Part shown: positions 1 through 5,420 of the stretch, piece after piece
Position numbering within the stretch: the stretch's first letter is position 1
Layout: each line of letters begins with the position of its first letter
Assembly (NCBI GenBank): GCA_044351685.1
Contig: JBILFK010000110.1
Span: 1-5,420, forward strand
Direction: 5' to 3'
DNA length: 5,420 bases
DNA from: JALHRI01 sp044351685
Lineage (GTDB): Bacteria > Pseudomonadota > Alphaproteobacteria > Rickettsiales > UBA3002
Translations under genes and position numbers: made by a program
The notes under the pieces: generated by a model
Told to the model about the DNA's origin: nothing
Seen by the model: only the letters and a program-made list of their open reading frames with translations
The model's database searches: none

Positions 1-885
1 TGGATGCACATCGAAAATGCAGGAAAATATTTTAAGCAGCTTGCGCATATTCTTCGTTGTGCGGGGCATTATACGCCCATACAGCCTACATCGCCTACAC
101 CCGAAGCATCGGCGCGCCCGCGGAGTTTGAGGGTTAGCAGCCTAGATCAGCTATTTTTAAACCCTTATGCTATTTATGCCCAATATATACTGCAATTATC
201 TGAACTCGATGATTACGGAACCATCAACGAAGCAGCTGTTTTCGGAAAAATTGCCCATAAGCTTCTGGAAGATGCCTATAAGGGCATAGCTATCGATGCG
301 GCGTATATTCAGCGAAATATTGCCAAGTATCAGCCGCCCAAAAGCCTACAAAATTTTTGGAACACACGGCTACATTGCATTCGTGCGTTTGCGCAACGTG
401 AGCAATCATCTGTGCAGGCGCAGGGCGATCATGTGCAACCAGAGCACGCTATTGAAGCCGCAATGAATATTCCTACAATGGGCGGCATTACTTTGAATGG
501 GCGCATTGACGCTAAAATCACCCATAGCGATAGTCGTATCACGCTTATCGATTTTAAAACTGGCGGCATGCCCAGCAAAACCGATATTGCCACCGGGCGT
601 GCATGCCAGTTAACCGTCTACGGCATCATGCTGCACGCGCTTGAAGCGCAGTGGCCAGCCGAAATTCAGTATGTGAAATTGCCCGATATTAAAAACGATG
701 CACATCGAATCAGCGTGAGTTGGAATAATGAAGATTGGCATGAACATGCAGAACTTTTACTGAACGCACTAGCAGACATGCTGAATCCGCAAACGCCATT
801 TCTAGCGCACCCTATCGATAACAAAGAATATGAATCGCGGCGTACGGAGTACGATGGCATCAGCCGTGTAGAAGAATGGCAATAA
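1..885 (+). CDS. addB: Double-strand break repair protein AddB, C-terminal part (5' truncated by window edge)
   Basis: This is the C-terminal end of AddB, the partner of the AddA helicase-nuclease in the AddAB complex, which resects double-strand DNA ends for recombination (the RecBCD equivalent in alphaproteobacteria). The frame is open from base 1 (a Trp codon precedes the ATG at base 4), so that ATG is internal; about 294 residues of a protein usually near 1000 are present. Counting from that Met, a RecB-family PD-(D/E)XK nuclease core is complete: His85 with Glu89 (GKIAHKLLE), Asp169 in GRIDA, the Asp183-Phe-Lys185 motif in LIDFKTGG, and Gln202-x3-Tyr206 (QLTVY). The preceding SSLDQLFLNPYAIYAQYIL and the closing ISRVEEWQ are typical of alphaproteobacterial AddB tails. 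No C-terminal cysteine cluster like that of the Bacillus AddB iron-sulfur site is seen. addA, often downstream, is not next here: a convergent gene follows after 3 nt. Family call is firm; the start and helicase-like region lie outside the window. Confidence 0.87.
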   Translation, partial: WMHIENAGKYFKQLAHILRCAGHYTPIQPTSPTPEASARPRSLRVSSLDQLFLNPYAIYAQYILQLSELDDYGTINEAAVFGKIAHKLLEDAYKGIAIDAAYIQRNIAKYQPPKSLQNFWNTRLHCIRAFAQREQSSVQAQGDHVQPEHAIEAAMNIPTMGGITLNGRIDAKITHSDSRITLIDFKTGGMPSKTDIATGRACQLTVYGIMLHALEAQWPAEIQYVKLPDIKNDAHRISVSWNNEDWHEHAELLLNALADMLNPQTPFLAHPIDNKEYESRRTEYDGISRVEEWQ

Positions 886-888
886 CCG

Positions 889-1266
889 TTATTCCTGGCC
901 TTCTTTTTTGAACTGCTCGATCTTCTCGTTGATTTGCGCAATCGGGTCAATCGGTTGGAAGAAGGTCGAAGGATCAGCACCGTAAATTTCAGCAACTTTC
1001 ACGGTTACTTCATCGGGCGGTGTCTGGCCTTCGGCCGAAACAATAACCTCGCCATACTCATCGAAATTATACAAATCGATTTTGCCTTCTTTTTCAGCAG
1101 CTTTGAAGGACTCGAATTTCGAGGGCTTTACCGCAACATAGCACCAGAATGGCCCGCCATGATCCATACGCCCATACAGCAGCATAATCACCCGCGAAAG
1201 CTTATCGGGATCGTATGGGTCTTCTTCGGTGGCGGCAGTGGCAGGTGTTTGTGGGGTATCAATCAT
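889..1266 (-). CDS. Conserved-looking hypothetical protein, 125 aa, downstream of acnA
   Basis: I do not recognise this family. The 125-residue product has no signal peptide or membrane segment and is probably cytoplasmic. Residues 1-22 are a low-complexity acidic, Thr/Ala/Pro-rich leader. Residues 25-95 look like a compact folded unit, with hydrophobic, aromatic-rich stretches such as VIMLLYGRMDHGGPFWCYVAV (28-46 region), an EGKIDLYNFDEYGEVIVS stretch, and TPPDEVTVKVAEIYG. The tail (about 109-125, Ile/Lys/Glu-rich) could be a charged amphipathic helix. The start at 1266 is supported by an AAGGGA ribosome site 5 nt upstream that overlaps the acnA stop codon. It lies 9 nt after acnA on the same strand, so it is very probably co-transcribed and possibly translationally coupled. 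Its stop lies 3 nt from the convergent addB stop. The longer plus-strand reading frame over the same bases lacks comparable support. Coding status is likely; function is unknown. Confidence 0.8.
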   Translation of the reverse strand: MIDTPQTPATAATEEDPYDPDKLSRVIMLLYGRMDHGGPFWCYVAVKPSKFESFKAAEKEGKIDLYNFDEYGEVIVSAEGQTPPDEVTVKVAEIYGADPSTFFQPIDPIAQINEKIEQFKKEGQE

Positions 1267-1271
1267 AAATG

Positions 1272-1277
1272 TCCCTT
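1272..1277 (-). promoter_or_regulatory. Ribosome binding site of the 125-aa gene, overlapping the acnA stop
   Basis: Read on the minus strand, AAGGGA lies 5 nt before the ATG at 1266 and shares two bases with the acnA TAA stop (1276-1278). It fixes the start of the small gene. It also suggests that ribosomes terminating on acnA could re-initiate on it. Confidence 0.6.
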
Positions 1278-3975
1278 ACGCGGCAGTGGAAACGATTTGT
1301 CGCATCACATACTGCAAAATACCACCATTGCGGTAATATTCAAGCTCATCGGGCGTATCGATACGGCAATGCAGCGTTATTTTGGTAACGCTACCATCTG
1401 CTCGTGTGATTTCCGCAGTAAGTTGTTGCTGGGGCTTCAGGCCCGAAGCAATGCCAGCAATGGCAATCGTTTCATCGCCCTTCAAGCCAAGCGAGGCACG
1501 CGTTTGCCCGCCAGTAAACATTAGCGGCAACACGCCCATACCCACCAGATTGCTACGGTGAATACGCTCAAAGCTTTCGGCGATCACGGCCTTTACACCA
1601 AGCAAGAAGGTGCCTTTTGCCGCCCAATCGCGTGAGCTGCCGGTGCCGTATTCTTTGCCCGCAAAAATAACCAGCGGGGTGCCATCGGCCTTATATTTCA
1701 TCGCGGCATCGTAAATCGAAAGCTGCTCGCCGTTTGGAATATATTTGGTTAAACCACCTTCCACTCCATCGAGCATTTCGTTTTTAATACGCACGTTGGC
1801 AAAGGTGCCGCGCATCATTACATCGTGGCTGCCACGACGTGCGCCATAGGAATTGAAATCCTTTTGTTCAACGCCATGCCCGCTAAGGTATTTTGCCGCC
1901 GGCGATGTTTTGCTGATGTTGCCGGCTGGCGAAATATGGTCGGTGGTAATAGAATCACCTAAAATTGCCAGAATACGTGCGCCTGAAATATCTTTCATGG
2001 CGGTATTATCTACGGCTAATTTCATGCCCTCAAAGTAGGGCGGGTTTTGCACGTAAGTCGATTTACCATCCCATTTGTAGGTTTTGCCTTCAGCGACAGG
2101 AATAGCTTTCCACTCAGGTTCCCCGCCAAATACATCGGCGTATTTCTGCTGGAACATTTCACGCGTCACGCATTTGGCCACTGCATCGGAAACTTCTTGG
2201 CGGGTGGGCCAGATATCTTTCAGATACACAGGTTTACCATCGGGCGTGGTGGCAATTACATCTTTGGTGATGTCGATATTCATCGAGCCTGCAATTGCAT
2301 AGGCAACTACCAGTGGCGGCGAAGCCAAATAGTTAGCACGCACAAACGGGTGCACACGGCCTTCAAAATTGCGGTTCCCCGAAAGCACCGAAGCCACCAC
2401 AAGATTATTATCTTTTACGGTTGCTTCAATCGCATCGGGCAATGGGCCCGAGTTACCAATGCAGGTTGTGCAGCCATAACCCACAAGGTTAAACCCAAGC
2501 GTATTAAGGGCAGGGGTGAGGCCAGCACGATTCAAATATTCCGTTACCACTTTTGAACCGGGTGCCAGCGAGGTTTTTACCCACGGCTTCGCGGTAAGAC
2601 CAAGCTTATGGGCTTTTTCAGCCACTAAGCCTGCGCCTACCATTACATAAGGGTTGGAAGTGTTGGTGCAGCTGGTAATGGCGGCAATCACCACCGAGCC
2701 GTGCTCGAGCGTGAAATCTGCGCCTGCAACCGCCTTTTTATCGCCAGCAGCGATTGTGCCAGTGTTTAGCTTAGGCAATTCGTTAGCAAAACCCGCAGTT
2801 GCTTTATCGAGTGCCACACGATCTTGTGGGCGTTTGGGGCCTGCAAGTGAAGGCACAACCGTGCTCAAATCTAGTTCCAGCGTATCGGTGAATACAGGGT
2901 CGGCATAGTTTTCATCGCGCCACATGCCTTGTGCTTTTGCATAGGCTTCTACTAGCGCCATCGTTTCTTCATCGCGGCCCGAGAGGCGTAAATAATTTAC
3001 TGTTTCCGCATCGACCGGGAATATGCCGCAGGTTGCGCCATATTCTGGTGCCATATTGGCAATCGTTGCACGGTCTGCCAGCGGCAACACATCGAGTGCG
3101 GGGCCATAAAATTCAACAAATTTACCCACCACGCCTTTAGCGCGCAGCATTTGCGTTACGGTTAGCACTAAATCGGTGGCAGTCGTACCTTCTTTCATTT
3201 TTCCAGTCAGCTTAAAGCCCACCACTTCCGGAATCAGCATCGAAACGGGTTGGCCAAGCATCGCGGCTTCCGCTTCAATACCGCCAACACCCCAGCCCAG
3301 AACGCCCAAACCATTGATCATGGTGGTGTGTGAATCGGTGCCTACGCAGGTATCAGGGTAGGCAACGGTTTCGCCGCCTTCGGTTTTTGTCCAGACGACT
3401 TTGGCGAGATATTCAAGGTTCACCTGATGGCAAATACCAGTGCCAGGAGGAACCACACGGAAATTATCGAAGGCTTTTTGCCCCCAGCGCAAGAATTCAT
3501 AGCGCTCCATGTTACGTTCCATTTCAAGCGCCACGTTTTCAGAAAACGCACTCGCCGTGCCGAATTTATCGACCATCACCGAGTGATCGATCACCATATC
3601 CACCGGCGAAAGCGGATTAATTTGCTCTGGGTTGCCACCAAGTTTGGCTACCGCATCGCGCATGGCGGCTAAATCCACTACTGCGGGAACGCCGGTAAAA
3701 TCCTGCATCAGCACGCGGGCAGGGCGATACGCAATATCGCGCAGTTCGTTTTTGGTTTTCAGCCATGCGGCAAAGCCTTCGATATCCTCTTTTTTTACCG
3801 TGCTGCCATCTTCGTAACGCAACAGGTTTTCGAGAAGAATTTTAAGTGAGAAGGGGAGTTTCGAAAAATCCACACCCAATGCCTTAGCTGCCGCAGGAAT
3901 GCTATAATAAGTGTAGTTTTTGCTGCCTGCTGTAAGCGAAGATTTGCTGTTCAATGAATTGAGTGTCGAGGCCAT
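1276..3975 (-). CDS. acnA: Aconitate hydratase AcnA (aconitase, [4Fe-4S])
   Basis: Aconitase interconverts citrate and isocitrate via cis-aconitate in the cytoplasmic TCA cycle. The 899-residue product matches the AcnA/IRP-type family (about 890 aa) along its full length. The three [4Fe-4S] ligand cysteines are Cys436 (SCTNTSNP), Cys502 and Cys505 (GYGCTTCIGNSG); the spacing of 66 and 3 is that of E. coli AcnA. Other landmarks are Asp214-Ser-His216 (DSHTTMINGLG), the DHISPAGNI segment opening the C-terminal swivel part, YGARRGSHDVMMRGTFANVR, and the active-site loop GTGSSRDWAAKG with Ser780, Ser781 and Arg782. Start choice: an in-frame ATG at 3987 would give 903 aa but has no ribosome site before it, whereas the ATG at 3975 has GGAG 6 nt upstream; I chose 3975. 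It heads a minus-strand unit with the 125-aa gene and diverges from ccmA. Nothing appears truncated or catalytically missing. Confidence 0.97.
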   Translation of the reverse strand: MASTLNSLNSKSSLTAGSKNYTYYSIPAAAKALGVDFSKLPFSLKILLENLLRYEDGSTVKKEDIEGFAAWLKTKNELRDIAYRPARVLMQDFTGVPAVVDLAAMRDAVAKLGGNPEQINPLSPVDMVIDHSVMVDKFGTASAFSENVALEMERNMERYEFLRWGQKAFDNFRVVPPGTGICHQVNLEYLAKVVWTKTEGGETVAYPDTCVGTDSHTTMINGLGVLGWGVGGIEAEAAMLGQPVSMLIPEVVGFKLTGKMKEGTTATDLVLTVTQMLRAKGVVGKFVEFYGPALDVLPLADRATIANMAPEYGATCGIFPVDAETVNYLRLSGRDEETMALVEAYAKAQGMWRDENYADPVFTDTLELDLSTVVPSLAGPKRPQDRVALDKATAGFANELPKLNTGTIAAGDKKAVAGADFTLEHGSVVIAAITSCTNTSNPYVMVGAGLVAEKAHKLGLTAKPWVKTSLAPGSKVVTEYLNRAGLTPALNTLGFNLVGYGCTTCIGNSGPLPDAIEATVKDNNLVVASVLSGNRNFEGRVHPFVRANYLASPPLVVAYAIAGSMNIDITKDVIATTPDGKPVYLKDIWPTRQEVSDAVAKCVTREMFQQKYADVFGGEPEWKAIPVAEGKTYKWDGKSTYVQNPPYFEGMKLAVDNTAMKDISGARILAILGDSITTDHISPAGNISKTSPAAKYLSGHGVEQKDFNSYGARRGSHDVMMRGTFANVRIKNEMLDGVEGGLTKYIPNGEQLSIYDAAMKYKADGTPLVIFAGKEYGTGSSRDWAAKGTFLLGVKAVIAESFERIHRSNLVGMGVLPLMFTGGQTRASLGLKGDETIAIAGIASGLKPQQQLTAEITRADGSVTKITLHCRIDTPDELEYYRNGGILQYVMRQIVSTAA

Positions 3976-3981
3976 CTGTGA

Positions 3982-3985
3982 CTCC
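3982..3985 (-). promoter_or_regulatory. Ribosome binding site deciding the acnA start
   Basis: GGAG on the minus strand is followed by a 6-nt spacer and the ATG at 3975. It overlaps the last base of the alternative ATG at 3987, whose own upstream sequence (AT-rich, ending ATAAAATCTC) shows no Shine-Dalgarno match. This favours the 899-residue product over the 903-residue one. Confidence 0.55.
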
Positions 3986-4067
3986 ATGAGATTTTATTGT
4001 TGATGTTTTGCTTCTAAGCCCCATGTTAGGGCAGCGCAACAGAAACACGCCAAAACAATATCGCAGC

Positions 4068-4072
4068 AAGGA
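4068..4072 (+). promoter_or_regulatory. Probable ribosome binding site of ccmA
   Basis: AAGGA lies 11 nt upstream of the ATG at 4084, separated by a T-rich spacer. The spacing is a little long but acceptable, and no better match lies closer. It supports 4084 as the ccmA start. Confidence 0.45.
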
Positions 4073-4083
4073 TTTTTTAGCAA

Positions 4084-4728
4084 ATGTCGAAACCAAAACA
4101 CACGCTTGAATGTCAGCAGCTTGCGGTGATGCGTTCAGGGACACTGCTTTTTTCCGATCTTTCCATCTCGATGCGATCGGGCGATTTGCTGATTATTCAA
4201 GGCACCAACGGCTCAGGAAAATCAACACTTCTGCAGGCATTGGCGGGGCTTGTTGCGCCATCGCTTGGGCATATTCACTGGGATGAAAGCCCCATAAATC
4301 AAAGCGATGCCTACCCACGCAATCTTGTGTATTTAGGGCATCAACGGGGCTTATATCTCGATATGACCGTGGAGCAAAATGTGCGCCTGTGGGCAAGCCT
4401 TGCGCGCGCGGAAGAAACCGTAGATGCCGCGCTACATTATTTTGACTTAACCGAAATAGCTGATTTTCCGGTGCACATGCTTTCCGAAGGGTGGCGGCAG
4501 CGCGTGGCGCTTACACGCTTGCTAACTATGCCGGGCCCTTTATGGGTGCTAGATGAGCCAACCGCTAACTTAGACGTGGAGGGCATTTCGCATTTACACG
4601 CGCTTATTTCTACCCGCATTGAACAAAACGGCATGGTCATTATGAGTACCCATGCAAAATTGCAAGGCGACAAGTATAAAACATTAAATATCAATGACTA
4701 CAAAATAAATTCTAATGTTATTAACTAG
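4084..4728 (+). CDS. ccmA: Heme ABC exporter / cytochrome c maturation ATP-binding protein CcmA
   Basis: CcmA is the cytoplasmic ATPase of the CcmABCD complex. Its ATP hydrolysis releases heme-loaded CcmE for attachment of heme to periplasmic c-type apocytochromes. The 214-residue product is the usual length and carries a full ABC set: Walker A GTNGSGKST (Gly40 to Thr48, Lys46), the CcmA-typical YLGHQRGL around the Q-loop (83-90), signature LSEGW (133-137), Walker B LWVLDE (153-158), D-loop ANLD (161-164) and switch His190. The PTANLD wording and the GH-x-x-GL segment separate CcmA from general ABC ATPases. The fifth signature position is Trp137 where ABC proteins usually have Gln. The last 20 or so residues are Asn/Ile/Lys-rich and encoded by AT-rich DNA. 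It begins the plus-strand unit, diverges from acnA, and is followed 8 nt later by ccmB, which confirms the assignment. Confidence 0.93.
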   Translation: MSKPKHTLECQQLAVMRSGTLLFSDLSISMRSGDLLIIQGTNGSGKSTLLQALAGLVAPSLGHIHWDESPINQSDAYPRNLVYLGHQRGLYLDMTVEQNVRLWASLARAEETVDAALHYFDLTEIADFPVHMLSEGWRQRVALTRLLTMPGPLWVLDEPTANLDVEGISHLHALISTRIEQNGMVIMSTHAKLQGDKYKTLNINDYKINSNVIN

Positions 4729-4736
4729 AAAAAACC

Positions 4737-5384
4737 ATGATCATTGTGCTGCTATTATTTAATTTAAAGCTTTACATTAAAAATTACAGTGAAGCTATTT
4801 ATATATATGTGTTTTATTTGTCTGTTTTGGCGTTATTCTCGTTTGCAGGCGATGCTGATACGGCCACGAATTTTCCGAACCTTATTAAGGGGTTGTGGGT
4901 GGCAGGCTTATTGAGCGTGTTATTTGTATCGCATTTAGCCCTAAGCGCTGAAGAGAAGGATGGAGCCTTGCATTACGTGCCGCTATGGCCAGTGGCGGCG
5001 GAATGGGTGATTTTGGCGAAATATATTGCCATTTTACTGCTTATAATCGTACCTTTGGGGATTATTTCATGCTGTGTGATGCTAATTATGGGGGTATCCA
5101 CCGATTTAGCGCTTCAAATAACCCAAATTCTGGCTATTGCCATGGCAAGTATGGCTGCAATTACGCTTTTTGTAAGCATATTGACCATTCATAGCAGTAA
5201 TCGGGGGATGATAGGCGCCATATTGGCATTGCCACTTATCATGCCGATTATCATTGCCGGTAGCGTTGCCAGCCTGGCTGTCGAGCCATTAGCGCATGCT
5301 GGATACAGTATCGTGTTAGCGCATTCTGCACTCATGATTCCCATGATGATATTGGTTGGAGCGGCTATTATACGGGCGCGTTAA
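4737..5384 (+). CDS. ccmB: Heme exporter protein CcmB (ABC membrane subunit)
   Basis: CcmB is an inner-membrane subunit that pairs with CcmA and, with CcmC and CcmD, forms the complex acting on heme-CcmE in System I cytochrome c maturation. The 215-residue product is of normal family length (about 220) and shows six hydrophobic segments at roughly 20-37, 50-70, 95-119, 128-152, 157-181 and 190-212. The loop after the second segment (SAEEKDGALHYVPLWPVAAEWVILAKY, about 70-96) corresponds to the family's ED-G-LE-L-L-SP-P-E-LAK stretch, and the ALPLIMPIIIAG run (164-175) matches the conserved late helix. The N-terminal basic stretch is weak here. The ATG at 4737 is the only ATG available after the in-frame stop at 4722; no clear Shine-Dalgarno precedes it, so coupling to ccmA across the 8-nt gap is likely. 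Sequence is rather divergent; the call leans partly on its position after ccmA. Confidence 0.87.
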   Translation: MIIVLLLFNLKLYIKNYSEAIYIYVFYLSVLALFSFAGDADTATNFPNLIKGLWVAGLLSVLFVSHLALSAEEKDGALHYVPLWPVAAEWVILAKYIAILLLIIVPLGIISCCVMLIMGVSTDLALQITQILAIAMASMAAITLFVSILTIHSSNRGMIGAILALPLIMPIIIAGSVASLAVEPLAHAGYSIVLAHSALMIPMMILVGAAIIRAR

Positions 5385-5420
5385 CTAGCCGGTGCGTGGC
5401 TCTAAGCCTCAATTCAGCGC
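5385..5420. other. Right-edge remainder, no gene recognised
   Basis: The 36 bases after the ccmB stop show no credible start codon with a ribosome site. GGCT/AGCC words can pair in more than one way but form only 4-bp stems without a T-run, so I do not call a terminator. ccmC is the usual next gene and would have to start beyond the edge. Confidence 0.3.

Larger units (their letters stand above)
3976..4083. promoter_or_regulatory. Divergent acnA / ccmAB control region
   Basis: These 108 bases between two divergent starts must carry the 5' signals of acnA and, unless ccmA is transcribed from within acnA, of the ccm genes. The best sigma70-like pair I can draw for acnA on the minus strand is TTGCGC (4034-4039) and TAGAAG (4011-4016) with a 17-nt spacer; both hexamers are imperfect. 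I found no convincing -10/-35 pair for ccmA. Small inverted repeats occur (GCTT-2-AAGC in the 4010-4019 stretch; GCCC-7-GGGC at 4018-4032), but they are too short to call an operator. The region's existence is clear from gene layout; the individual elements are guesses. Confidence 0.4.

Noticed and set aside
841..853. Perfect hairpin CGTAC-GGA-GTACG near the end of addB
   Set aside because: The stem is only 5 bp with a 3-nt loop, lies in coding sequence, and has no T-run on either side, so it is not a credible terminator.
71..1180. Exact 15-base repeat (ATACGCCCATACAGC at 71-85 and 1166-1180)
   Set aside because: Both copies lie within unrelated coding sequences read on opposite strands; there are no further copies or flanking similarity, so chance is the likely explanation.
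934..1524. Plus-strand 196-codon open frame antisense to the small gene and the acnA 3' end
   Set aside because: It crosses two better-supported genes, has no ribosome site or recognisable protein features, and its residues read as a shadow of the minus-strand codons.
2047..2556. Plus-strand 169-codon open frame inside acnA
   Set aside because: It lies wholly antisense to a highly conserved aconitase region that includes the Cys502/Cys505 motif; this is the expected by-product of the opposite-strand codon pattern.
4010..4019. Possible iron-control (Irr-type) half site TTCTAA in the acnA/ccmA spacer
   Set aside because: Only one half of the TTTAGAA-N3-TTCTAAA type motif is present, so it cannot be called an operator.
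3902..4144. Minus-strand 80-codon open frame across the acnA/ccmA intergenic region
   Set aside because: It overlaps both the acnA start in another frame and the ccmA start, and has no recognisable protein features.

Overview
The window looks like an ordinary chromosomal segment of an alphaproteobacterium with mid-range base composition. The evidence is an AddB-type nuclease tail (alphaproteobacterial AddAB repair system), an AcnA-type aconitase, and the start of a System I cytochrome c maturation cluster (ccmA, ccmB) divergent from acnA. From memory, the acnA/ccmABC neighbourhood recurs in alphaproteobacteria. I cannot name the genus. No phage, IS, CRISPR, tRNA or rRNA signal was seen.

Layout: bases 1-885 (+) are the C-terminal part of addB, cut by the left edge, carrying the complete PD-(D/E)XK nuclease core. 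Only three bases separate its stop from the 3' end of a convergent minus-strand unit. That unit is acnA (3975 down to 1276), followed 9 nt later by a 125-residue protein of unknown function (1266 down to 889). The short region 3976-4083 must hold the 5' signals of both acnA (-) and the ccm genes (+). On the plus strand, ccmA (4084-4728) and ccmB (4737-5384) are 8 nt apart and encode the ATPase and a membrane subunit of the CcmABCD heme-handling ABC complex. ccmC would be the usual next gene, but it is not in the window. The last 36 bases contain no recognisable gene.

How the genes work together: CcmA and CcmB act in releasing holo-CcmE during heme delivery for periplasmic c-type cytochromes. 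AcnA is the [4Fe-4S] TCA-cycle aconitase. Both are iron-dependent parts of respiratory metabolism, which fits their shared divergent control region, although no specific regulator site could be identified. AddB is functionally separate (double-strand break repair). I found no convincing novel system; the item most worth a second look is the unknown small protein co-oriented with acnA.
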